DNA from: Mactromeris polynyma
Lineage: Eukaryota; Mollusca; Bivalvia; Venerida; Mactridae
Direction: 5' to 3'
DNA length: 64,000 nucleotides
Assembly: GCA_032209605.1 (NCBI GenBank)
Contig: JASFXZ010000038.1
Span: 1,922,001-1,986,000, forward strand
Shown here: piece after piece, positions 1 through 12,500 of the stretch
Layout of the letters: each line of letters opens with the position of its first letter
Position numbering within the stretch: position 1 is the stretch's first letter
Translations under genes and position numbers: made by a program
The notes under the pieces: generated by a model
Told to the model about the DNA's origin: nothing
The model's input: the letters and a program-made list of their open reading frames with translations, nothing else
Databases searched by the model: none

Positions 1-200
1 ACCAGATGTGTCCACATGACACGGACGCCCCTGCTACAGGCTTTTCAGTAGAATGCAAATACTTTATTTGTATAGGCCAATTCATTTAGAAGTAATATAA
101 ATTGGGAAACCATTTTTAAGTACAAAAAGAGCCATAACTCCTCCATAAATTGTCAGATTGTTACTGAAATCAAACTGGGCTAATTTTAAGTAAAAAAAGG
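1..200. repeat. Dispersed bivalve-type repeat fragment
   Basis: 'TGTCCACATGACACGGACGC ... AAAAAGAGCCATAACTCCTCC' repeats the style of 28,330-28,500 and of the body around 6,545-6,948. Truncated by the window edge; lies in the intron after exon 21. Confidence 0.5.
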
Positions 201-416
201 GTCATAACTCCTTCTTGACCTGTATTTTATTATCCTATATGTAGCTGCACAATATGAATAGAATCCACCCAACCTTTCCAGAGTTATTGATAAGAAACAA
301 TTTTTTGCATGAACAAAAGGACAGAGTTGTCCCTTCACCATTTGTCGAATTGAGGGGGCATAGAAAGGGAGAAAATATGAATATTTTACACAGAAGATTA
401 GAGAATAGATATTTAC

Positions 417-589
417 AGTCTTAGACTTAGCAAGCAAAGCATCTTTTTGAGAAGTATTATAGTCAGGTAACTGTCCAATATCTGTCAGACATTCTACAAA
501 CTCAGTATCCGCCATGTCTGCAATCTCAGTTTCTGTTGCCATATAGAACAAATCAGGAGATTGCCTGATGAATGAACATGTCCACAACG
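417..589 (-). CDS. Exon 21
   Basis: Acceptor ACTTTCAG, donor ACT|GTAAAT; phase 1 in, 0 out (residues 980-1037). Contains MATETEIADMADTEFVECL and DIGQLPDYNTSQKDALLAK, the clearest family-like segment in the window. Further exons must lie left of position 1. Confidence 0.65.
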
Positions 590-3500
590 CTGAAAGTAAA
601 AAGTAGTCAAGTGTTGAGTGGTAACATTTAAGAAAACTTAAATATATTGTTTACTTGCATATTGCCTCCGATTTGTTTGGGCAATTAAAAAAGTAGACAC
701 GTTTTATTTTTAGCAAGCATGTCTTATCAAACCTCTAAGTCATGCCAGTGGAGGTTACATAAAATTAATCAAAGCGCTGAAAGACTGGGGCGCCAGTTAA
801 AAACCCGGAATTGTTCACAATACGCTAAATAGGGTAGTGTCCGCATACTAGTAGTGTTGGCATACTGTTCAGGTCTGTCAAACAGATACCCAGGCATTTG
901 CTTGATCACGAGTTTAGCCGAAAAAGATATACGTTTCCATAAAACCTTTCCTTTTTGATTTGATGAGGTTTTACGCAGGGTTTCAACATTTTTTCAGTCA
1001 TATACAGTCAAATTTTCATGGAAGGGTATGACCTGTTGCGACCGGGAATCGAACCCAGATCGCCGGGTTACAAGTCCAGCGCACTAACCACTGGACCACG
1101 GCTTTTATCTGATTAAAACAGTATAAATGTTCGCGTCTGGTACATAAAACCAAGAAAGTCTTATTAATTCCAACACCAGACAATTCCCGGTGGTGATGAA
1201 TAACAACACTACTTACTGGATAAATCTTGAAATACACTATACAAAATGTTAAACAATCTGCTTCAAGGTTACACATATTTTTAAATTGAAGAGAAATTGC
1301 GCGAAATTGCCTTGGTGGTTAACATAAGATTTAATTGGTATACAAAACACGGAATATGCAATTAGCAAACCCATGTTAGTACGACTGTGCCGAAAAATTA
1401 CGTAATTAATCTAGCATTTAATCTAATCTTAGTTTGAAGACTCGGCTCATAGTCATAGACATCGCTGCCATTTCCTTCCAAGAACGCATGTATGTATCGG
1501 GAAGACGAGAGCGAACCGTGACTATCCTCTTAGAAAAATATTGTCCGCAAGTTTATACGAAATCCGGTATGGTTGTAAGTTTATGTGTGCCTGTTTCCAT
1601 TAGATATCTCTATTCATCTCAGCACACAGGTTTACTACTAGCTCGACCTTAAACTCTACCTTCAATCGCAACATATTGGCAATTCCCGTACAGTTCGGAA
1701 ATACAATACGGAAATGGTTTATAATTCCGCGACGGAATGATTTGTTTTTAAACCATACAACAGAGATTAACAGTAACTGCAGCTATTATTTAACGATTTG
1801 CTACAGTATTCAGTGTGCAGTAAAATAATGGTCAGAATCTGACGTCAGAATATTGTTACAACTCGTCTGCCAAGCGCGTCCAGGTACAAGGTATTTCCTT
1901 CGTTGTCAATAAATAGCGAATTCGTAACTGCGAGCAGTCAAATTTTATGAATGATAGCGGAAATTGTTTGTGAATGAATCGTATCGACGATATATATAGT
2001 AACCTAGGCGGGGGTCAAACATGAAGTCAACAACATCAAGAAATGTATCCGAACGGAGCACTTGTTTCCAATAAAAAATAGTCCTCCCTCAATTCATCGA
2101 TTTCTCTTTTTACGTTAACAAAAGCTGCTCTTACCAAAGAAATTTTAACCACAAACAATAATTCAACAATAATTCTTGAACCAGATATTTCACTTTAAGA
2201 TAAAATTCTCACGATGGATTCGGAAACGAAGATCTATTTTACCATACACACAATTTGCAAATTTATCAAAGAGGAAGGAAAGTAGAAAGGCGGTTAGTGA
2301 TGTCACAATCAATTCGACATGTTGATTGGTCGTATTGGTTGTATGCAAATAATGCGTAGTGATACAAAGAGTGGTATCAAATGTGTCTAACTCTGCCACA
2401 ACTGTTTCCAAAATTACGGTTACTAAAGACATGGGGCTAATGCCCCAGTCTAAAAACCTACAAATGTTAATAACTTCCTCAGGTTTTCATTGCGGCCACT
2501 TTCCCAGTTTTAAGTGTGTGGTAAGAAAACCTGTTTATTTTTATTAAAATTGTGTGCTGAAGTTTATGCCAGTGTCAAGTTTCTGATAATCTAAGTTATT
2601 TTGGCCAATAATACTGCTCTTTTCAAATATTCCTGAAAACTGACAGAACAAGTCAGATAACTGTACACTTTTCTGGAATGATTGGAAGAACTGTTGTATT
2701 ACAAAGCGAAATCTAACTGCTATGAAAAACTGATCTGGGGTTCATTTTGGTTATAAAACTCCTTTAAGATACATTATTTTTAATACAAATAAACATTTTT
2801 TCTTTACACACTCCCATCGTTGGCTTTCAAAATGAGCATTAAATGTCGTGAATACCTTACATCCAATGTGGTAAAAGTTTTAAAAAAAGTTTCATTTAGA
2901 AAATGGACCTCATGAAGAGTAGATGGAAAATTTGTAAACAGAAGCAAAATCATAGTTGCCTAATTTATAAGATGTTACTCATACATACATGTGCTTCTCT
3001 TTCTTCTACTGCTCTCTGTTGCAGCTCTAGCAAATATTGCTTGTTTCAATGTCAACATCAAGTTAAACTTAAGTCGAGACGAATCTTTCAAGTCCTCGGC
3101 TGGCAGCCACTGTTCGCAGCACATCTTCAATTTTATAGCATCCTCTCCTTTTGGAATTATCTCATCCAAAATGGAAGTAGTCATTTCAGCAAGGATACTC
3201 TGGAATATTTAGAAATTGTATTTGAATAACAATCATTCCTAACTAGTTGGTTGTTTTTGAAACAAAAACATGTTTTGATCCCCCATAGCAGTTTGTCAGT
3301 AATTGTAATACTGATGCAGGATGTTTGAATAAAATATCGAGCAAACAAGAAATAATGTCATAAAGACCTGTGATCTGTAAGAGTGACCTTGATCTTGAAA
3401 CAAGCTGGTTGAAAACAAAATATAGTCGTTTGACCTTTGACCTCTATGCCTGTCCCTGACCCTCGACTAAGCCAGCAGAAATATGGCTCTACACATCAAT

Positions 3501-6500
3501 ATGGTGAACATTTGGGACAGACAGACGGACAGACAAACCGAGCAAAAACAACACAAATCAGATATTACTGTCATGTGGTCACATAAGTGTATCAAAAAAC
3601 CAGCATGATACTTAACACATTTTTTGGTAGAGCGCCCAACTCCTAATCCAAAGGCTGTGAATTTATGCCCTGCATTAAGCTGGTTCTATCAATTTGGCAC
3701 AAGCACTGATAAGTAACCTAATAAAACCAGGCGCTCAGGCGCACTGATTAAAAAGCAGTCATCCAGAGCAATTAGTACAGGTTGTGTCAAATTGTCTCTC
3801 AATCATTCCATGAAAACTAATAAGTGTCATGTAAATTTATTGTGTTAATTTTGAAAATGTGTCAACAACTGTTTATCAGCAAGTGTTCAATTATAACCAT
3901 CAAAATCAGATATTGGAAACAAGAGCATGATAATCGGATGCAGACACTTGTCTAATAAAATGTAAAAAAGTCATGGTTTATTATTATTATACATATACAG
4001 CAAACAAAATTATGTATACCTTATCAAGTTGCTGTAGAATAGAGCTCGGCAATAACTTGATTGCTCCTCCAAGTAAATATAAGACATCGGACGAGTAGTC
4101 ACTCCCTTGGCTGAAATAATTTGAAAAAGAAATACCTTAAAAAAAGACGCTCGACGCAATTTGAAGGTCAAGATTGGTTATGCAAAAAATGCCGAGATGT
4201 TACGATTGTTGGTCATTCTAGATCAAAAAATGGATTTCTGTAAATTCACCGAAATTCAGTGGATTTTGGTAAGGTAACGTACCATTTATTGAAAAGTTAA
4301 CCAATCCGCGTCAAGGTTACAATCGATGTTCAGTTGAAGACAAATTGCCTAGGTGGTTAACGTAAGATTTGATTGGTTTACACAACACTGATATGCAAAT
4401 AGCAAAACATGTTAGTACAGCTGCCCAGAAAAAACAACCAAACTTTGTATCTCAAAACAACACAAGTGAATAACTATGATGGGAAACAGTTCCTACGTGT
4501 GAACCTTTTCAGAAGGCAAATCGGTTGATTGCTTCCCGAAAACTGGGAGATTTGAGACTAAAGCAGGAGATATTTTCTGTATTATTCTGTGAACTCATGA
4601 TCTAAGTGTCATCCATATAAAACAGTCACCAATTAACAATTTTATTGCCAATTGTCATGTCTGAATAGAATAGAAATGTGACATGTTTCAAATATTTTAG
4701 TAGGCAATAAATATTTGATTAAATTTAGTCTCAAATATAAGGCATTATATGATGATTCAATAATAAACTACAAGAAAGATGTACATAAACTTATCTGCAG
4801 AAGTAGCATTCAAATTCATTTTAACCCATATACAATGTTACAACATACCCTCTATAGATGTCTCAAAGAAGAGAAATACATCAAGGATTTTTTAACAAAT
4901 TGTGTAGATACATAATTGTGGCTTAAACATTCTTACTAAATAGTGTTATTTAAGTGTGTTCAATATGTGTGTCTTGCAGCCTAGCAGATTTACTGATCAA
5001 CTTGCCCGAATCCGCTAGTGCTCTGAAAATACTAAGACAAAAACCAACAGTTATTAATAACTTATAAATGAACTAGATGGTTGTTTTTTAATAAAAACAT
5101 ATGCCTCCCAGATGGCAGTGTGTCAGTAATTGTAATACTGATACAGGATGCTAGAATAAAATATCAAGCAAACAAGAAAATAGTCTTTGATCAGTTCACC
5201 ATGCATTGTATATATGTATAAAATCATCAATGGGCTATAACTCTGTGAAAAATTACCTGAACGGACCAAACGATGAGGAAGATGCACAACAACACTTGAT
5301 GGTGATCAAGCCAATGAAGTTTTGCTGAAATCCAACCAGCATTATTGGAGATGAAGCGCGGACAAACACCATATGTATAAAAACATGAAAGGGCCATAAC
5401 TCATTAAAAAGCGCGGACAAACACCATATGTATAAAAACATGAAAGGGCCATAACTCATTAAAAAATTATCCATGCGGAACAAAACGACAAGTATGCACA
5501 ACTACACTTGATGGTGATCAATCCTATGAAGTTTGGCTGAAATCCAACCAGCAGTATTGGAGATGAAGCGCGGACAAACTCCATATGTAATAAAAACATC
5601 AAAGGGCCATAACTCAGTGAAAAATTATCCGAGCAGAACAAAACAATGAAGATGCACAACTACACTTGATGTTGATCAAGCCTATGACATTTGGCTGATA
5701 TCCAACCAGCAGTATTGGAGATAAAGCGCGGACAAGGTAAATGTTGATGGACAGACGGACAGACAAAGGCAAAAACAATATGTCTCCCTCGGAGAGAGGG
5801 AGACATAACAAAGGTGAATAAAGGAGTAAACAAATCACAATATATTCAACAAACCTTCCTATTACTCTAGGTAAGGCATCACTGACAGCGTCCCGCAACA
5901 CCTTATTCATACACATTTTCTTAAAAAGCTCTAGATGGCTGGCAAGGACCGTTGTTGGGACTAAATCAATCTGCTGTTTTGACATCTGGGAGATTAAGGA
6001 CGGTCCAAGTTCATCAATATCAGTATCACTCATTGGAGTTGAACCCAAACCCTGACATGAAAAATTACTATGGACATGAATTTATTATTGTTCAATGCAT
6101 CAATATGGAAAGTTAATAATTCTGCTTACTTTCTAAAGTATCTAACAAGAGTGCCCGACAGTCACAAACTACACTGTCAAATTCGGGTTCCATTATGAGA
6201 AATCATGCTGTAATTTATATAGTGACAAGGTTTGGTGAAGATTGGCAAAAATTCAGAAAATTAGTGCCAAAACTTCAGTGCATTAAACAAACTAGATGGT
6301 TATCAAAGTTGATCAAGATTGAGTAAAAATCTTCATAGACACAAAATGGGACTGTGTTAACACTGCATTTCAGCAATAAGGACCTGAACATGCGAATGTA
6401 TCTATCGATCTGGCTGGACATCCCAATTTTATTACCAGCATTCAATTGCCCTTTTATAACCATGTGTATTGAGGTACCTTATGGGGTATACAATACAGAC

Positions 6501-9500
6501 AATATATGTGCTTGTAATATAAATTTATCTACAACTAGAATGCGTCCATAGGACACAGATGCCCCCACTTACACCTTTGTCACAAAAGCAAATGCTATTA
6601 TTCTGCTCATAGTTTGTGAATGGATATCAAGATTACCAAGTGAACAACTGTACTGATTATGGTGATAAGTCAAGGGCCATAACTTTGCAATTACTGGGCG
6701 TAACCATACATGAAACCCCCCCCCCCCCCCGGTGCATAACTACACAGGTTGGTGAACATTCCTGTAAAGTCTTATGACTCATATATTTTTGGAGATATGA
6801 GTGATGCAAGATTGCATTCTCTGTTGGCTATGTTTTAGCCAAGTCAAGGACCATAACTTTGCGCTTACTGGGCACAGCCAAACATGAAACCCCTGATGCA
6901 AACATTCACATGCTGGTTAACATTTCTGTAAAGTTTTATGAATCTGGCTAGTGATGAAACGATGATCGAGTTAAATCGAATAATCGTCGCTGGTGGCCGC
7001 AGGTCGCCGACAATCGATGTTAGAGCTTTGAAATCGATGTCGGAAGTGATTTTTGTGCAATTTATTTCTTTCCGTTAATTTCGCTCTTTCCACCTCTTTG
7101 GGTTCGTAGCCGAAAGGGAAGTCACTCTCGCTCACTAAAATGGCAGACGGTAATAACGCAAATTCACAAACATATCCATTCCCAGGGAAAGTAAGGTCCA
7201 CGGTATGGACGTATTTCGGTTTTCAGAAAGTCAAAGAAGGTCCACCTATTAAATCAAACTTGGATATGAGTACTGTCATTTGCAATTTATGCAGAAAGTC
7301 TTATGCAAATAAGGGTAAGTGTTCGTACATAAAAAAATCGTACTCGCGTTATTCGTCATTTTAAATTTGATCTCGATAGAACATAGTTGTCAATGTTATT
7401 AACTATACTTTTTAGTGTTTCTTTTTGGTTATTTTATCTTGGAAAGTTGAGGAGCATTTAGAGGAATCCAGCAATGTTGAGTGATGTTTATGAAGCCTGA
7501 TCTATTTTTGTCAGTTAGTTGAAAGTTGTGATTGTAATTTGTTTAACTTTCCTCCTTAATAAAAGTTTTTTAACTGCTCAATACAGTAAGTAGTAGTGAT
7601 ATTATTTATTAATATCCAAATGTTTAATTTTTAAATTTCAAAAGTATATCAATTTAATAAATAAAAGAATATAATACTGATATTAATAATAATGGTCTGT
7701 TTTGTATTCTATTCATAGGCAATACTACAAACCTGCAACAGCATCTGGATAAGCACCATAGGAACCAATTGGACATACCACATACTTCAACAAAAACACC
7801 AACATCCTCATGGAAAGAGAAAACTGTTCAGCCCAAAATTGACTTTCATGCTCAGACAGTTGGAAAAATCTCTCTTGAGAAACAACGTAAATTAGATGAC
7901 CTTGCTTGTAAACTGGTTGTTGGAAAAGCTTTACCACTTAGTCTGGTTGATTGTTCTTTCTTCAAGGACTTTGTAAAAGAGCTTGATCCTAGGTTAGTAT
8001 TTTTAGTAATGTTATTTTAAGTTCCAGTGTTGAAATAAGTTATCTTTGAGACTATCCAATCATTTTATCCTGCTGGATGAACCAGCAGTTTCCTGAAACT
8101 TAGCAAATTGAAGTGATATTGTAACATCTTTGTCAAACCTCAGACCTATCACATTTCAAGCAGACACAGTCACTCTACCACATTGATTGAGGTGAATTTA
8201 TAAGTGGATAATTGGTTATTATGTTTAAATAGATGAAATAATAAACTTGCGAAATTTGGTATCAATTCACATGCTCAGTAATTATATAATGAAAGACTAC
8301 ATAGGTAAGATTTTAAGTTTTCTTTATTTCAGCAACTGTAAATTTATTACTTTCTTTTCTTTGTCAGGTATAAGCTACCCAGCAGATATGATGTCCAAAA
8401 GACTCTCGAGGTAAAAAAGTGTCAGATGACCGAGAAACTGCAGAATGACTTGCCATCTGTAGGAAGTCATGTTGCTTTAACGCATGATGGTTGGACCAGT
8501 TGTGCAACTGAGAGTTATGATACTGTAACAGCCCACTTCATCAATAAGAACTGGGAACTTCGCTCAGCTGTACTACATACCACCAAGGTTGAAGGCTCTC
8601 ACACAAGTGAACATATAGCAGACAGACTGAGAGGTACATCAAATAAATATATCTGATGAATGCCATAATATTGATTAATTTTTGAGTATTTTTGTTATTG
8701 TTGTAATGTCATTTTTCCCATTAGCATTAACACTAATTGGAGGTAAAAATGAGTTTTTTCTTGCATTTTTGTACCCTATAATTACGCAATAGATAACAGC
8801 TATCTCCAAAGGTAACCACCCTTTGGAACCCTGATTGTTGCAAGAAAGTAGCCATGTTTTAAATAATCAGTATAAAAATAATTGGCTGATTAAATGATGA
8901 TGACTATCAAATTATCAATACATGTAAGTTCTAGTTGTGAGTTTATGCCACTTAAAAGCTTGTTAACCTAAATCAACATTTCTTTGTTCCTCTACTTCAG
9001 AAACTGTGACCCGTTGGAATCTTCCTGTGCCAACTGTAGTAACAGACAATGCTGCAAACGAGAAAAAGGCGGTGCAGTTATTGGGCTGGGAGAGATTTGG
9101 CTGCTATGGGCATCGGCTTAATTTGGCAGTGAAGAATTCACTACAAGTTCCAGAAGTTTCACGAATACTTGGGAAGTCTCGAAAGATTGTTACGCTTTTC
9201 CACCAATCTACAAGTCTTAACGATTGCTTGTTAGATAAGCAGAACCTTGTGTACTCAGATACACCAAACATCATAGGACACAAGTTAATAAATGATGTCC
9301 CTACTAGGTGGAACAGTAGTTTGTCTATGTTACGTCGCCTCTCAGAGCAGACTGCTGCAGTTTTAGCCATTGCTAGTGATGATAAACTTAACATTAATAA
9401 ATCTACATTGAATAATCTTAGGTCATATTGCCTCACTTTTCAGGAACAAAGTATTGTTGAAGGTTTGATCAAGTTGTTGTCACCCTTTGAAAAGGCTACA

Positions 9501-12500
9501 ACTATACTATGTGCTGAAAACAGTCCTACTATGAACAAGGTTTTAGTTTGCATGGTCAAAATTAAAAATCTGCTTGAAATAGAAAGTCATTCAGTATCAG
9601 CTACCTTAAAGAAGGTTATTGAGATATTGCAAGAGCAACTTCAAAAGAGAACAGAATATGAAGAAGTACCTACCATGGCTGCACTCTTGAACCCGGATAC
9701 AAAGTCTCTATCATTTTTACCTGTCCATGAGCAGGAAGCTGGGCATTGTCTCCTTTTGGAAAAGGCACTTGAATTAGTTGATGAAAATGGCAACTTAATC
9801 AATATTAAAAAAGAACCCATTATTTCATCCACTAGTGCTCTCCCAGAGTTGCCAAACTTACCCGATGGTAATAAAATTAACTCAGTAATTGAAATTGTGC
9901 CTACTTCTGTTGAAAGTCCTATTGATGGTAATCTCACATCTGAGTTATCTGACTGTGAACCAAAAGCAAAGAAAATAAAATGCTCTGACATGGATGAGTG
10001 GTTTGACGATGTGATGGTCACAGGAGTGAGTAAGACACCAGTTTCAGGAGTTATTCACCGAGAAGTTGAACGTTACCTTTCTGTGAACAGGGATGTACAG
10101 GATTCTTTCTTAAGTCTTTTGCAGTGGTGGGAGAAAAATGAGCATGCTTATCCACGACTAGCAGTCTTGGCAAAAAAGTACCTGTCTATTCCTGCGTCGT
10201 CAGTTCCCAGTGAACGTGTATTTAGTTTAGCTGGACTTATAGTGAATAAGAAAAGATCCAGATTAAATCCTGACATGATAAATAAACTCATTTTTTTGAA
10301 AATGAACATGAATGAATACTGGTAACTACCTTAGACTGGCAACTTCTATCTTGCTACGACTTGTGGTGCTCTTGTTTGCATACAGTTAAATTCTTAAGTT
10401 CATTGTTATATTTTAGCAAACACAGTGGAACCCTGGTTTACTTCTGAAGTTCTAAATTATTTGTGATTCTGTTGTGAAATATCTACCAACTAGTACTAAG
10501 TAGTTAGTACATGTATAGCAGTTTTATTTGTTAAGATTGTTTGATGTGCCTTATATAAAATGTTCATGTTGTAGGCCATCTTCTAATGTTTTTTAATACA
10601 TGTTTACAACACAGTAAATCAATGAAAGTTTTGTTATGTTCTTAATATGCAATTGGAGTCAGTGGTTCTTTTAGTGATATTTTCCATTGTCTTGTCATCC
10701 ACTTTACCTAAGTACATACTTATAACACATGCATGAATTAAGTGGCAACCTGACCAACTATAAGTGTGAATGTCTTAAACTCTAAATGCTTGTACTTTCG
10801 ATTATAATAATCGATTGTGAATCGAAATAGCCATTCAACTTCGATTCGATTATCGATTTTGTTTGGGAACCGATTTTACAACACTAAATCTGGCTCATAC
10901 ACATTTGGATATATGAGTGATACAAGATTGCATACTCTGTAGGCTATATTTTAACTAAGTCAAGGGACATAACTCTGCACTTACTGGACACAACCAAACA
11001 TGAAACCCCAGGTGCAAAACTACATCTATAGACTGGTGAACATTCCTGTAAAGTTTTATGACTCTTGCTCATTTTCTTTTGGAGATATGAGTGACACAAG
11101 ATTTTGTGACGGACGGACAGACGGACAAGGGCAAATCTATATGCCCCCCCCTTTTCAGAGTGGGGGCATAAAAAGTATTTCCGTTACATTGGATAAGGAA
11201 AACGTTTTAATTATTGAGACTATTCATGACTAAATCGGACAAACATTTTTATAATGCAAAAACCTAAAAAATACATAGGTCTAATAATAAGTTTATAATT
11301 TGACCTACACTATATAGATATGACATTTAAAGCCTTGCTTGGTTTGTTTAGTTCCGATGATAAATTGGATTATCAGTATTATAAATGTGTTATACAGGTT
11401 GTTGACAGGGCATATAGGGGAATATAACCTGTCTGCAATTCATATAACCCTCGGCTAACACCTTGTGTTATAAGGCACATAAACAGGTTATATTCCCCAT
11501 ATACCCTGTCGACAACCTGTATAACTAATAATATTGCCCAGATATTGCCATTTATTACAGACCTACAATAATAACATTCAATATTGACATAAAACAGCAG
11601 AACAAAACAGCAATACAGCACAGACTGATTACAAATGGAAATTACCTTGCATTTCAAACAAGCTTGCAGTGTATTTTTCCTCCTTCGTGGGTTAAGGCAC
11701 CTAAAGTTACTACATTATCCTATCTTCTGACACACACCTGAACAGACTTCACTGTCCATCGCTCCATAGTCCTCTGCGCTATAATGGTAATAGTTGGATG
11801 CAAGAAGCTACAGCTATATGTATACTATAACAACTTTCACTGAGCAGGTGCTTTAAGTAAATTCTGCTTAAAATTGCAAATTCCTCTAATTTACGTCACA
11901 GGGATAAAACAATTGTCAGCAAAATAGCTATACTGTTGGACAAATGTTGAGCCTTACAGGGGATGAAAAACTGTGGGCTTAAATTAGAAGATGAGCACTT
12001 TATACTAAATGTATGCAAATTATTTTATTGTATTTAGACTTCGCAGGTTATGTGTATTTATTGGTTTCCCAAGAAAAATAAACTCATGGAGCATGTATAT
12101 CAAGATTTGTCATTAATATGAAAGTCTAATTAATGGAAATATATAATTGCAACTCATACAACATTCATTTGAAACTTGAGCAATTTACCGAATAAGTTCA
12201 ACCAATAGAATTTCAATGGCAGGTGGTAAGACATATTTGGTGAACTCAATTTAAGTTTTTATTGATCCATATACGTGTAAAAAATGACCCAAATAAACTT
12301 GTAAGAGTGAATATATTTTAAATATACCCCCCCCCCCCTGCAAAAAACAACTTCCGGTGGTTTTAATATGAGAATGTATTTATAATATTTTACCTAAAAT
12401 GCATGAAACAGTCACAGCCAATTGCCTCAACATCCGTCATAGTAAGTGTAGCCATGAGATTCGTAGCATTCCTGTACTCTAAAGCTTTGTTGATCAAATT

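Noticed and set aside
1036..1103. tRNA-Thr(TGT) gene on the minus strand
   Set aside because: A and B boxes and an anticodon loop are present, but the acceptor strands do not pair and the flanks match a SINE body found elsewhere.
2190..2432. 80-codon minus-strand ORF as an exon of the large gene
   Set aside because: Exon 20 (phase 1 out at 2,989) joins exon 21 (phase 1 in at 589) directly; this ORF lacks matching splice sites and repeat-like sequence.
5253..5659. Overlapping minus-strand ORFs with similar peptides
   Set aside because: Products of the tandem dispersed repeat; similar wording of the peptides follows from the repeat units.
9006..10325. 439-codon ORF as a stand-alone gene
   Set aside because: It is the last exon of the spliced hAT transposase; the apparent start is a GTG in the middle of the catalytic core.
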